Assembly: GCA_026874595.1 (NCBI GenBank)
Contig: CM049311.1
Coordinates: 51,463,676-51,527,675, forward strand
DNA length: 64,000 bases
Direction of reading: 5' to 3'
Origin: Sipunculus nudus
Lineage: Eukaryota > Annelida > Sipuncula > Golfingiida > Sipunculidae
Positions 36,017-48,204 of this stretch are shown here, in pieces. The first letter of the stretch is position 1. Each line of letters starts with the position of its first letter. The position numbers were made by a program, and so were the translations under genes. The notes below the pieces were generated by a model. That model saw only the letters and a program-made list of their open reading frames with translations, was not told the DNA's origin and ran no database searches.

Positions 36017-36880
36017 CTGGTATAAATGCTTTGGGTTCTAGGGCTTGGCACAGTCTTCAGTCATCAAATTGCAAATATGCCACCACGTCGACTAGAGATT
36101 ATGCTCGCTTGGCTACTTTATCCTCGGCAGCGACTGACACCAGCATTTTTTGGCCCTTGTCACGGCTTTTTCCTTTATTTGGTGGCATATCATTCTGTAC
36201 GAGAGCTGGCAAGCGAATGACTTTAGCTGACGGGCCCGAGAAAAAAAGGCCACACGATTGGTGGCACGATAAGGTTAATGACTGGTCGCAGGGCACATCG
36301 GCCTGTCGCACAACTGGTCGCTGATCACTAAGAATGGTCGCACGATCAATAATGATCGCCACGACAAGGCACGACTGACCTTCTGATTATTGTTCACCTA
36401 TCCAGGTTGATCGTGCAACCAAACAGGCCACAAGTCGTACGATTACCTTCCATCAGTTTTAAGTTCTCACGACCACTTCGGGTTCAAGAAGAATTTGTTG
36501 GGACTGGTCGTGCCATTGCCAGATCGAGGGTCAATCGCGCGATCAGTTAGTCTTGCGATTTGGTGTGGCTACGATCCTGTCCAGTCGTAGCCAATAATGC
36601 ATCGATCGGTCTTAAAGGTCATTATAAGACTATCGCACGATCCCATATGACCAGTCGCAAGATTGTCATGGTTAGCCTGCGCTGATAGTAATACATGCAA
36701 GTCGCATGTCGAGTCGGAGATGGTCACTGTGTGATGTTCGTTTCACAGTGCGATAGTCTCATCCTCATGTGACCGCAACTGTTTATATGTCAAATTATCG
36801 CCAACAGTCGCAATGACCGCCTGCCTTCTAGTCGCTGTCGCTTGTGCTCGTAACTTAGGTATGACTGGTGTCTTTAATAG
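36017..36880. repeat. CGAC/GTCG-rich older repeat, right flank
   Basis: Continues the word usage of 31560-31984 (GGTCGCAC, CACGACAAGGCACGACTG, CAGTCGTA). The 120-, 87- and 64-codon overlapping frames at 35962-36362 reflect this repeat and the TIR and are not credible genes. The outer boundary is uncertain. Confidence 0.5.
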
Positions 36881-38006
36881 AACGTGTTGCCCCTTTCATA
36901 ATCTTTGTAAATAAGATTATTTGTTGCTTGCATATCTCGAAAAACCACTATAGACTTTTATAAAAGAAACAAGACCTTCCCTAAAATCAAAGGAAACACT
37001 TTTCTTCAGGGATAAGAACACAAGATAAAACATCTTCCATGTCGCAAATGATGGCGCTGTAAGGGATCTCGTTTTTTGTTGGTAATTTAAAGTCTTATTG
37101 ATTCTCATATACAATATGCTGTTTTATTAACCCTGTTAGCTTATCGCGTTGGCGATCTGTTCCTGTAAAACATTAAGCAAGGTGCAGGATGAATCAACTA
37201 TGACAAAGTCATTTCTGCTCTTAAGGACGTTTGAGACAGGCATCTGGACAAAATTCACTGTAACATACTTATACTGAATAAAAGACAACAATTACAGAAA
37301 AAAATACTTGTAGGACTGTGGAACATCTAGCACACACACTGAGCCGACACTGGTATAAAACATGTCAAGCTGCTGGTTCAAAAAGATGTGACAACCGGAG
37401 ATTAAGATTTTATCTCAGGTTTCTCCATGCAGACGTTTTTCTGAGAAATAAAATATTCATATTTCAGAAAAAAATTTGGTATGGCGTATGCTTCTAACCA
37501 GTTGAAACTGTCGTATATTCCCGTAAATATATTATATACCATTAATAAAGCTTGTTCCATAATAAACCTAGATCTGTTCTAAGGCTAAGATTTACTGTAC
37601 ATAATGTTAGTGATTATTATTTTTACCATCAATTTAATTGACCCAACGTCATCCGACTGGAATAGGAATGAGTTAATTCCCATCTAATTACTTATTAATA
37701 AGAATGATTGTTTCTGCATAAATCTCTTTGCTTTTAATATATACCATGTGTTTATAGGTATTCTTCATGTGTCGAACATTGACAACAAAAATTAAACTTG
37801 TTCTGTCGTTATTCTTATCTATTCGGTAAAGGCAACATTTCAAATTCTTTATATCCATGTCCCTGTAGCTGCAGAATATATATGCTAACAAACTCATGAA
37901 ATTTAAAATCAGTATATAGCATGTACCATGATGAGAACACAGAGAAATCCCTACAAATAAGGAGTTAAAAACAAACATCACTTGAGGAAGGTAGCCGATT
38001 TAATAT
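36881..38006. other. No recognised feature
   Basis: AT-rich. The 97-codon minus frame at 37688-37981 has a hydrophobic N-terminal part but no domain I recognise. No gene supported. Confidence 0.45.
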
Positions 38007-39150
38007 TCGGTCACCTGTGTCTGTTGATATATTAACGGTGTCTGTTTATAGATCTCCTGCGTCTGTTGTTACATTACATATGTCTGTTGATCCATTACCT
38101 GTGTCTGTTGATATATTACCGGTGTCTGTAAATAGATCACCTGTTTCTGTTGATACATCACCTTGTGACTGTTGATCCATCACCTGTTAGTGTTGATACA
38201 GCACCTGTGCCTGTAATTACAACACCTTTGTCTTTTGATATATCACCTGCGTCTGTTGATACATCACCTGTGACTGTTTATTATCGACCGTGTCTGTCGA
38301 TACCTGTGTCTATTGATACATCACCTGTGTCTGTTGATACATCACTTTTGCCTGTTGTTACATCACCTATGCCTGTTGATACATCACCTATGCCTGTTGA
38401 TACATCACCTCTGCCTGTTGATACATCACCTATGCCTGTTGATACATCACCTATGCCTGTTGATACATCACCTGTGTCCGTAAATACATCACATTTGACT
38501 GTTGATACATCATCCTTGTCTGTTGATACATCACCTTTGTCTGTTGACATATAACCTGTGTCTGTTGATACATCAACTGTGTCTGTTGATTCATCAACCT
38601 TGTCTGTTAATACATCACCTGTGTCTATTGATACGTAACTTTTGCCTGTTTGTGCATAACCTGTGCTTGTTGGTACATCACCTGTGTCTGTTGATCCATC
38701 ACCTGTGTCTATTGATACATCAACTTTGTCTGTTGATACATTACCTGTGTCTGTCGATACATCACCTGTGTCTGTTGATGCATCACCTGTGTCTGTTGAT
38801 GCTACACCATTTTCCTTTGATACATTCCGTGTATGTGTTGATACATTATTTGTGTCTACTGATACATCACCTGTGTCTATTGATACATCAACTTTGTCTG
38901 TTGATACATAACCTGTGTCCGTCGATACATCACCTGTGTCTGTTGATGCATCACCTGTGTCTGTTGATGCTACACCAGTGTCTGTTGATACATTCCGTGT
39001 GTGTGTTGATACATTATATGTGTCTACTGATACATCACCTGTGTCTGATGATACATAACCGTGTCCGTTGATACATCACTGGTGTCTGTAGATACATCCC
39101 CTGTGTCTGTTGATATATCACTAGTTTCTGTTGATACACCACGACGTCTG
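38007..39150 (+). repeat. 21-bp minisatellite
   Basis: About 54 tandem copies of GATACATCACCTGTGTCTGT plus one base. The unit is 21 bp, so every frame reads as a heptapeptide repeat: VDTSPVS in one frame, HHLCLLI in another. This produces open frames of 134, 189, 89 and 82 codons on both strands. The frame switches part way through, stops occur at array variants, and no start, splice or non-repeat coding context is present, so I treat it as non-coding. Confidence 0.92.
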
Positions 39151-39161
39151 CAACAGGTTTT

Positions 39162-39715
39162 AGCTCAGCTGACTTTCAGTCTGGCTGAGCTGTAGGGAGA
39201 CTTTCACACTTTCTGTCGAGAGTCCGGCTGTCCGGTCGTCTGTCCGTAAACAAGTTACAATTCGTAACCGTAAGACCCAGCAACTTCAAACTTCAAACGG
39301 ACATTCTTGGAAGTCCTTGAAACCTGAAATTAGGTCACTTTGACATTTATTATCCAAGTTACGCAGCTTGTTTGGGCAACGCAGAATAATTAAAATTTTA
39401 TACAAAAGTACTTGTATATATTGATAACTTATTCATGGAATAACATTAATTCTGCTTTGAATGTTGATCTTGGGTAGTTTCATCAGATCCTGAAGATTGG
39501 TTTCGCCACCTGTATTTTTTAACATTTTACATATATTTAACATAAAACATATGTTTTTAACATATTTCCCCTTTTTTTCAAACAGTCCGATAAAAAGACC
39601 TTCCTTCCACAGAGCACAAATCCTAACCATTGTACCTAGAAACTTTTTACTTGACATCGAGGGAGATCCTTGGGCGTGCCATATTGAAATTAAAATTGGG
39701 TAACTATGAACCATA
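39162..39715 (+). repeat. Dispersed repeat with 5' AGCTCAGC hairpin, copy 2
   Basis: Begins exactly where the minisatellite ends with the hairpin AGCTCAGC...GCTGAGCT (39162-39191), then a GTCCGGCTGTCCGGTCGTC run. Phrases shared with 13190-13850 include 'TTGAAACCTGAAAT.AGGTCACT', 'TCCTGAAGA' and 'GCCACCTGTATTTTTT'-like text. The 93- and 68-codon frames inside are not supported as genes. Confidence 0.6.
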
Positions 39716-39723
39716 TTCTCCTG

Positions 39724-40335
39724 CAGTTTGAAACTAGAGCAGGAACAACGATAGAACTATAATATAAAAAAATATATTTTGAAACGTATCCTTATTAACC
39801 ATGAGGACACATGAAGACCCGTTTAAAGTCGAATGATTAGTTTTAAAATTTGAATTGTGATAACGGCTTAGTTTTATAAATACGACTGATTGTTTATTTA
39901 ACAATATGTACTCAACTTGCTGGAAAGATGATTGAAAAGAAAGGAATATTTACAAATGTACAATCACGTATGCACGAATGACCCTATGAATATGGGCTGA
40001 ATACGTGAATGCAAAAATGTAATAGGGAGCATCTCACAATAGGGGCCCCCACGTGGCTTGAATTCCTTAGAATTCAGATTTCTAATTTTCGAAATATTTT
40101 TAAAACCCTGAGCAGTTTAAAACTAGAGCAGGAACAACTATAAACTGACAGAAACAAATTATTTTGGATCATGGCTTTGTTAATCACAAGGAGAAACACA
40201 GTCCCATTTAAAATCCAATGATACATTTTCAAATGTTATTGTGATAAAGACTTAGTTTAATAAATACGACTGATTGAAGATTGTTTATATGACAATGTAC
40301 TCAACTGGTTGGAAAGATGAATGAAAAGAATCATA
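39724..40335 (+). repeat. Diverged tandem duplication, about 385-bp offset
   Basis: Landmarks AAACTAGAGCAGGAACAAC, 'ATAAATACGACTGATTG' and 'TGTACTCAACT.G.TGGAAAG' occur in the same order at 39724-39945 and 40109-40335. Both copies are non-coding. Confidence 0.8.
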
Positions 40336-41354
40336 TGTTAAAAAATATTTAAATCTTGAAACAATTACAGCTCTAGAGGACTCTGAGATACCTCATTTAA
40401 ATTGATAGAGAAGATACTTAGGAAAATATACATATAATATAACTTAAATAATCGTAATATTCAAACTGCAGATTATCCCAAGTGTAAAGGTCGACATAGT
40501 TAGAACAGTTTACGTAAACCTTGTGAGCTTGACATTTTAAAATGCCGAGGACGCTGTGTATTTTACTTGGACATTTTAAGCCGACTCATATATCATCCTA
40601 CCGTGGAGTGCAGGTACAAAGATTCATTTACACAGCTAATTTCTACACTATTCTTTGTAGAATCAACCCTTCAGATTTTCTTCGTGATACGAGTTAAAAA
40701 AAATGGTCTTTAAATGGGTTCTGATATATTAACCAACCAAACGGGACGTGTGTCTGAGCCTATTATTTGGTTTGCCGGTGTAACCATCTCAGACCCCCTC
40801 GATTAACCTTGTAACACGCCGCCGTCGGGTGTTTCGTCATGATCAGTTTTGTGATTTATATCAACACAAGGGGTGTCTGGTTTACATGAAGGTTATTTCA
40901 TTAACAGCCGGGCCGTCACCTCTGTGGATCTAGGTTACAGAGTTACAGTTCATCCAAATGGCAGCGGATGATGCATTATGACACTGCTCTGACCGGTAAC
41001 AGTCTCTGACCGCTATTATCGTCTGTGTTCCAGCCCAAAGTCTGTTATTTTCGAAACAGATCTGTTCTCTCATGTGTCATCAAATAAATTTACCGCCTTA
41101 GTTTGCATCTTCAGCCAGAACGCAGTAGAAAGAGGTGTAAACATAAAATACCTGGCAGAATATTTCACAACATACATACCACAAGTATTACAACATCCTC
41201 ATAGGTTTCAAAAGTCTAACTGCAACCGAAGTATTAAGGTTGTGTTTTAGTAGTTATATTAAATTCAGCAATCAGGTACCATGGAAAATATGAGTAACTA
41301 GAAATCTTCATTCCAAAGAATGCAAGCCTCCGCCATATGCAGCTCCAAATCCGT
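40336..41354. other. No recognised feature
   Basis: No long frame, TIR or array. More complex sequence at about 40730-41060, but nothing assignable. Confidence 0.5.
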
Positions 41355-42150
41355 ATTTGCATTCACTTATTTAGCCCATAGTCAAAGATTTATTCGTGCA
41401 TTCGTGACTGTACATCTGTGAATATTCCTTGATGAGGTTCCTGATTCTGGATCGTGTGAGGATCCCTACCAAAATGTAAACGATTCTTCATTGGCCTATT
41501 ACAAAAAGCCCTGAAAATTTCATGAGATTCTGTCTATGACTGCGTGGATGATAGTGAAGAAACACACAAACACATACAAACGGGTATGAACGCATACCCT
41601 CCTATCATTCTTAAAATTGGTCGGCTTTATTTTAATTAAGGCTCCGTGGTAGGGACCTACTGGCAGGTGCTCAGGGCAGACACTCATCTAGGAAGTGAGG
41701 GCACACGTTTCAAAAACGCTCTGCGAACATTGAAATCCCGGTGATAAAGTTAGTACTTAGAATTTGCGGTTTGCACAAGCCGTATTGCAAAGTACCACTG
41801 GAGATCCTGACTCCTAAGTCCTTGGCACTCGACCGTGACCTAAACAGATTGGCAGGCCTGCGTTGCGCGCAAGGCCTTGTTTGCATTCACTTATTTTGGC
41901 TCATATTCCATATTTGTGAATATTCCTTGATGACGCTCCTGAATCCAGGGAAGAAGCTGGATCAACACCAAAAGCTATTCGATTATTTTGGCCCATTCCC
42001 AAAATGCCCTGAAAATATTCACGTGATTACATTTAGGATTGCTTGAGTTATGTTGAAAACAAATACACAGATAAACACTCGCACCATCACACACACAAAC
42101 GCTCACACGAACGGGAAAGAACGCGAAACCCCTTGGCGGAGGTTATTAAT
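41355..42150 (+). repeat. Diverged tandem copies of a dispersed repeat
   Basis: 'TTTGCATTCACTTATTT', 'TGTGAATATTCCTTGATGA', 'CCCTGAAAAT' and a CACACAAAC-rich stretch followed by a GGAACG.GA-like motif occur in order at about 41379-41610 and again at about 41880-42120, offset about 500 bp. The end 'CTTGGCGGAGG' in copy 2 is the complement of 'CCTCCGCCA' at about 41327, so the unit may have inverted ends. The 101-codon frame at 41741-42046 spans it and is not supported as a gene. Confidence 0.65.
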
Positions 42151-42181
42151 TTACCTCACATTTGTACCCGGGGATTTAGAA

Positions 42182-42620
42182 ACATGGGAATTTTGACTAA
42201 AATTACCACTAAACAACCATGGGAAATGTGACTCAAATTATCAATCACCTTCCATGAAAAAATATGACAGAAATGACCGCACAAGTATCATGGTAAATAT
42301 GACTTAACGTAACACTCCAGTACCATGGAAAATATGACTAGATTTACCTCTCAATAACACTGGAATTTATGACTAAAATTACCACTGTAAGACCATGGAA
42401 AATATGGCTAAAATTACCACTCAAATACCATGGAAAATGTGACTAAAATTAACACTTAGACACAATGGAAATCTGATTAAAATTATTACTCAAGTAGCAT
42501 AGAAAATATGACTAACATTACCACTCAAGTACCATGGAATATATATCTAAAAATCTAAAATTACCACTCAAATACCATGGAAAATATAACCAAAATTTGC
42601 ACTAAAATACCACGGAAAAG
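42182..42620 (+). repeat. 35-bp minisatellite
   Basis: About 12-13 diverged tandem copies of a 35-bp unit starting CATGGAAAATATGACTAAAA and ending TTACCACTCAAGTAC. One copy is longer. Confidence 0.92.
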
Positions 42621-43745
42621 GTGAACGCTGGTGTCATATCATGTTGTTACATTAATTTTTCCACATATGAAAAGTACATCCCGTGCTTTGGTGCTTGAAC
42701 GCACATCACGGATTCAAACCGATTTGATCAAACGGCTTTGCCCAAATCGTTTTGAAAACATTTTGTGTGTGAAAGGGGTAAACAAGGACCGGCCTTTCTT
42801 GCTGATTGTTTAGGCAGAACTGTCAGTCATATGGAAGTTGTTGAAACATCTTGTCTGCGGAGTGGAACTCAACACACATGTAGGGATATTAATGCAGGAT
42901 TAATGACACAATATTTATAAGCGTCGAGCCGTTATCATAAATGACAACAATAAAGTTCTTGAAAGAGATTTTCATCGCAGTTTTCATTATGGCAGGTGCT
43001 GTAACTCAAACGGTAAGATACTGTCTCTTAGAGGATGAAACGATTATTATATTAGTGTCCAGAATCAGAGTATTCCCGTAACATATGACAGAGGAATTTT
43101 TATTACCAGTGGATACTTCAATATTAGAATAACATAGTCAAATAGGACGGGATCCAGGGCAGCTACAAGTCTAAGCAAATTTTAATAGTGTAAACGAGAT
43201 GTTGACCAAATAAAGAGAGAGAGGCATTATTTTTTTAAACTGCTACTAAGCGCCTCCTACGCATCCCCTTTTATTTTGCTCAAGGCAAACAAAGCAAGCC
43301 AATCTATCCTGGTCACGTGATCTCCAGCTTACAGAGAAAAAGTAAGTAAGCTAAATATCTATCTCATTACTAGCTGTAGCAGAACAGAGATTGATTTGAT
43401 TTCAGCTTCTTTATTGGTAAATCCGCGAGATGATTTAACAGAATTTCAGATTGGCAAACTGGAGTAATATGTGATCGCATTGTTATTGTCAAAATGTTTG
43501 AAAGGCAATTTTTGAGTCTATGAATTATTTAATTGCAAATAAATTATTTCAATTGTCCTGGTGAACATCGTATCGCACCAACACCTTCATTAAGTGATGT
43601 ACTTAATTGAATGACAGCAAGCCGTTTATTCCAGCAGGTGAAGGACGCGGACTCAGTCTGTCGTTCACTTTGAAATTCCTCCGAGTCATCTCTGGGTTGT
43701 ATTCTTGATATTGAACACTTTATATTTAAAACTTAGTTAAAAAAA
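42621..43745. other. No recognised feature
   Basis: Short frames only (60 codons at 42631). Nothing supported. Confidence 0.5.
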
Positions 43746-44240
43746 ACTGGTCCTACAGTGCAATAAGACGACTGGTCCTATAACTCATTAAACCGAGTGT
43801 ACCTAAAAACATTAAGCCGACTGGTCTAACAATTACAAAAATTACAACACATTAAGCCGACTGGTCCTAGAGCGTATTAAGCCGACTGATCCTAAAATTC
43901 ATTAAGAAGACTGGTCTTACAAAATATTACGCCAGCTGGTCCTGAAACGCATAAAACCAACTGGACTTAAAAAGCATTTAGACAACTTGCCTGGTTCTGG
44001 AACACATTTAATTACCTGTTCCCAAGACGCATTCAGCTTTCATTGTGCTATATGTTCCCAGGACGCTTAAGCGATATAATTGTTTAACGCATTTAGCTTT
44101 TAGGTCTACAACACATAAAGGTAAACGAGTCTAAAAGGCAGTAACTGGGTTTACAATGCAATAACCGGGTCTACAATGCATTAACTAGGTCTAAACGCAG
44201 GTACTGGGCCTACAATGCAGTACGCATACTTGGTCGATCT
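43746..44240 (+). repeat. Decayed minisatellite
   Basis: Degenerate units of about 28-30 bp built on CATTAAGCCGACTGGTCCTA at 43746-44000, passing into about 20-bp units 'CTGGGTCTACAATGCAGTAA' at about 44100-44225. The two unit types overlap in sequence and may be one array that changed register. Confidence 0.75.
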
Positions 44241-44470
44241 AGATTGCGTGCATTTGTGTCATATCATAAAGCATGAATCTAACTGGTTTTATGCCGTATT
44301 ACACTGTGTCTAAATCGCACTAGACCGACTTGTTCTTGGAGGACCGAGATGCAGCGTGAAGGCCTGAACATTCCAGTAGCTTTTCCAACAGGTGACGTCA
44401 CCCAGTAGCCAATCAGACCTGCCGAGGACACTGGTCAGAAAACGGAACAAAACAACCATCGGGAAACAAA

Positions 44471-44790
44471 CCGGCTTCTGTGGCTCAGGGGTGCCACAAT
44501 ACAGGGCTCAAAGCCGGGAGATAGTGAGTTCGAATCTCAGCCAAGGCGGTGACATTTTTCACGTTCGGCCCCTACCCAGGATGAGCGCTCTGCAGGCTTA
44601 TTGGAGAGACTGTGCCCAACAGTCATGATTCACTCACAAACGAGTGCGCCTTTCGGGGGTTCCTCGGTGTTATGACCCAGCAATGGGAATGACACAAACC
44701 AAAAACCCGCGGGAGTGGTACACCGAACCTCGTTGACACCAAGATAACCGGGTATAAGCCACTGTCACGTGGTCCGAAACCGAAATATTA
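44471..44790 (+). mobile_element. tRNA-derived SINE, second family
   Basis: Pol III promoter boxes: A box TGGCTCAGGGG at 44481-44491 and B box GAGTTCGAATCTC at 44526-44538. The body that follows (about 44550-44790) differs from the SINE at 7246. The head resembles a tRNA gene but has an extra insertion between boxes and no closing acceptor stem. The 3' end is uncertain. Confidence 0.75.
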
Positions 44791-45748
44791 CTCTGCAGAT
44801 GTACATAGTAATAGTTAAGCAAGCATTAAAAAATGAGGCGGTTACCTCCACCAAAATTCATTAAAAACAAAACAGAATCATCGTCATAGCCATTTGGCAT
44901 ACAGCAGATTGTTATCCCCCCCCCCCCCCCCCAATAAAAATGATTTAAAGAACAAGTCTGTGACAAACATATGTGACAATACCATACTCCGAGACATTCG
45001 ATCAGTGCATGTGAAAATAATGCGTTCATACAGTTATATAATTCAAAATGAACGTCGATAAAATGATTCTACCAAAATACCGCACACATAAGGTACTAAC
45101 AATAAGCAGAACGTTATATTTTATCATTTTTACAATTTCAAAACGTAGCAGTTTTGATTATTTCGCCGGTTATAAGGGGACCAAAGATTTATTTAATATC
45201 ACAAAGCTTGGCCGCCTAGTCAATATTTGTCAAGATTATGCAGTAATTGGTTCCGTTTAATTAGCAAAGCTTAGTCCTCATTGTTACAAAACTGTTGGGG
45301 TGTTGTGCTAACACTTTTTCATAATCCTCGTTAATCTACAAAAATGTTTCTCGATCAACATGATGTAATTTTATATATATATATTTTTTTATATTAACAG
45401 TAGGCATAGGGTATATGACGGAATGATTTGTTGCATTTCGCCAGTGCTACAGGCCGTATTAATTAGTCAATGAAATGGATGACATACACATAAATGTATA
45501 AACTAGAAAATTAAATAACACCAAAATATAACAGCAAGAGACCAGACGCTCAAGGGAATATTTTTTATCTGTATCAGATATCTGACAATTTCAGCATATA
45601 CATGTTTTTTTTAAGTCAGGGGCATAAATGAAGGGGTGGGGGGTATATACCCACACTTTTTACCAATGGGGGATGGTCAATGTAATCATCCCCTTCCCTG
45701 ATATTCACTGAAAAATGTGTACATATTGGAAATGAAATATATTAATAA
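44791..45748. other. No recognised feature
   Basis: Contains a 17-base C run at 44916-44932. The 70-codon frame at 45048-45260 has no domain. Confidence 0.5.
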
Positions 45749-45925
45749 GAGTAAAACCTCGTTGTGTTGAACTCGCATAAGTCGAATACCCCGCGTATGT
45801 CGAAGTTACAGACTCCGGACAACTCTAGTTAAATTATTACCAAATAAAACCAGCTTGTGTCGAACCTCGGATGTGTCGAAGTTTTCTGAGGGTCCCTTCG
45901 ACTTCGACACAACGAGGTTTCACTG
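45749..45925 (-). mobile_element. Pogo/mariner-like MITE, copy 1
   Basis: 177 bp. The right end reads TTCGACACAACGAGGTTTCACTG followed by TA; the left end is the diverged complement. It is a near relative, in the opposite orientation, of 55795-55978. It has the CAGTGAAACCTCGTTGTGTC terminus and TA target expected for Tc1/mariner/pogo-group elements. No transposase. It lies about 130 bp upstream of the LTR retrotransposon. Confidence 0.85.
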
Positions 45926-46056
45926 TATTAGATTTAGAGACTTGGGTTCCTTTCCTTTGTCTACTTTGAAATATTATATATCGAAACCTGGTTTAGAAGT
46001 AACATATTGTAATAGGTGCTCCTTTTATTGTGTGACACGGGCGTAACTCGTGTTGT

Positions 46057-46775
46057 TGTTGCACTTTATGTTTAATCCGTACTGATTGAACTCTCGTTGT
46101 CATGCTGGCTAGGGGTTTTCACGCCTGGCCGAGGTCACGTGATGACCCTGGTATGTAGAGATACACACAGCGATGTTTTTCTAGAGAATTCCTGTGACGC
46201 GTGCTTACCGTGTATAATGTATTCTTCTTCGAATGTTCTACAAGTGGAAAATTCTTGGCTTGGGGTGAAGAGTATATAAAGGGGCTGTGTTTTTGAGCCG
46301 GGGGCAGAGAGCAGAAAAGATTCCAGCGGACGCAGAAGCGTATGTGTCGGTTTGTAGGACCTTTTCCAACGTGTGCGGCAATTATAGATTTTCTTCAGAC
46401 TCTTTTGGACTTCTGGATTGTGACAAGAGCTTTACACTGGACTGTGATTCTCCGAGAGTATACATTTAAAGAATTTATCGTTAAGACGGTGTTGGTATCC
46501 AGATACTGTGCACATTATTTTTCTGTGTGATTGTATTGATTTATTGTTGTACCGCTGTTTTACTGTATAATTGTATTGATTTAGTGTATTGTAATGTTAG
46601 GGTTGTTTTAAGAATAAATTATAGTTATTTGTTAACAAAAAACACTGACTTCTTTATTCATTCTCCTAGACATTTCACGCTGCCTAGTGTTACATAATCT
46701 GATTTTTTTTTATCTCCGTTTCAGAATTTGTGTTCATCACGCATACGTGATCTGTTTATATTAGGTTCCGTAACA
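46057..46775 (+). repeat. 5' LTR
   Basis: Starts TGTTGCACTT and ends CCGTAACA (TG...CA). Holds a TATA box (TATATAAA, 46273-46280) and a poly(A) signal AATAAA (46613-46618). It has about 20 bp at roughly 46360-46385 that the 3' LTR lacks. The 60-65 codon frames inside recur in the 3' LTR only because the LTRs are copies. Confidence 0.93.
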
Positions 46776-46781
46776 TAAAAC

Positions 46782-46799
46782 TGGGGGCTCGTCTAGATG
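46782..46799 (+). promoter_or_regulatory. Primer binding site, tRNA-Pro type
   Basis: TGGGGGCTCGTC, six bases after the LTR, equals the first 12 bases of the well-known tRNA-Pro primer site of gammaretroviruses. The last six bases diverge. Confidence 0.75.
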
Positions 46800-46941
46800 C
46801 TTAATAGTTTTGACAATTTATTAGGCCTTGACCTGGACACGTTGTTTTATCATACATTGTTTACAAGATTACATATTGTTTACAGTACATTGTTTACAGG
46901 ATTTATCTCAGTGGGTTTTTTTATTGTTTTAACATCTTAAC

Positions 46942-48204
46942 ATGGCAGATTTCAAACCTGAGACATTTTTTGACGATCCCGACCCTGATCAACTTGAACA
47001 GTTGTCAAAAGAACAGTTGTTGCGTTTGGGACAACACTTAGGGCTAAGTGTGAAAAAAGCTTTGAGATAGCTGATATCATTGCTAAAATCATGCAAGATC
47101 TAGTTTGCAAAGGTTTTATTGAAGAGAGTGGAGTTGAAACATAAAAAAAATGACAGCCTTGCTATGCAACTAGAATGGAAAAAGTTAGAAATGCAACATG
47201 AGCTAGCATTAAAACAGAATTAGAAAAACAAAGTGGAGAGAGGGAAGAACATGAAAGGTTAGAAAGAGAAAGACTAGAAAAAGAAAAATAAATTGAGTTA
47301 AAACGACTGGAGTTAGAAAGACTTAAAGTAGAACATAGTCTAAGTGCTGCCCCAACTCACGGTTTTGATGTTACTAAACACATTAGACTTGTCCCACCTT
47401 TTCAAGAAAAAGAGGTTGATAAATATTTTTTACACTTTGAGAAGTTAGCTGAAAATTTAAAATGGCCTAAGTAAAAATTGGACTATGCTGTTACAAAGTG
47501 TATTAACTGGCAAGGCTAGAGAAATTTATACAGAGCTTTCAGTAGAAGCTGCTGCTGACTATGACCTGGTAAAACGGTTAATCCTAAAAGGTTATGAGTT
47601 AGTTCCGGGGGCTTACCGCCAGAAATTCAGAAATAGGGAAAAGCGCAAAAATCAGACCTACGTCGAATTTGCTAGTACAAAAGAGCAGTTGTTTGATCGC
47701 TGGTGTAGTTCTAACAATGTAATGAAAGATTATAACAATTTGCGCCAGTTGATTTTGCTTGAGGAATTTAAGCGCTGCATTAACGCAGATATTAAAACTT
47801 TTCTCGATGAGAAAAGTCCGAAAACACTTGACATTGCTGCTCAATTAGTTGATGATTATTCATTAATACACAAAATGTCCTTTACTAGCAAATCAAACCA
47901 GTCATTCACAAACAAGAATGTAAATCAGTATGGTCAAAAGAAGTTTAAAGCGCAGTCACCCGGTACTAGTAGTCCTGATAGTTCAGCAAAGTCCATTGCT
48001 ACACCTCAGCCCACGTCCACTGTGTCCAAGTCCAACAAAGACCAGTCATTTTCAAAGAAAATCTGTAATTACTGCAAGAAGGAAGGTCATCTAAAATCTG
48101 ACTGCTGGAAACTTGCGAATAAACCAAATAGCAAACCTTCTGGTTTTGTTTCAAAATCTATGCATAGCATAGTACAAGAGCCAGGCTCTTTTTCATGTAA
48201 ATAA
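46942..48204 (+). pseudogene. gag: gag (SCAN-like capsid, zinc knuckle), broken
   Basis: Structural protein that packages element RNA. Starts at ATG 46942 (MADFKPETFFDDPDPDQLEQ). The frame is lost in an A-run near 47055 and stops occur at 47068-47070 and 47142-47144. A Glu/Lys/Arg-rich coiled-coil stretch (about 47215-47340, one stop inside) leads to HIRLVPPFQEKEVDKYF and, after another break near 47470, the long frame at 47485-48204. That frame carries a SCAN/retrotransposon capsid fold signature (LLQSVLTGKAREIY, then YELVPGAYRQKFRN, then LILLEEFKRCIN) and a CCHC zinc knuckle CNYCKKEGHLKSDC at 48064-48105. The SCAN domain of vertebrate zinc-finger proteins is known to derive from Gmr1-like capsids, which agrees with the pol order here. 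Confidence 0.85.

Noticed and set aside
38150-39071. Open frames of 134 and 189 codons as a repeat protein gene
   Set aside because: The 21-bp unit keeps all frames open, the frames switch within the array, and no flanking exon or start context is present.
39162-39191. Helitron terminus
   Set aside because: The hairpin lies at the 5' side and no CTRR end, A-T insertion site or Rep/helicase sequence could be identified.
44471-44545. A functional tRNA gene
   Set aside because: A and B boxes are present, but no acceptor stem closes and a long SINE body follows.
46097-46530. 60-62 codon frames conserved at 46097 and 52032
   Set aside because: The match is due to the two LTRs being copies; TATA and poly(A) signals explain the region.
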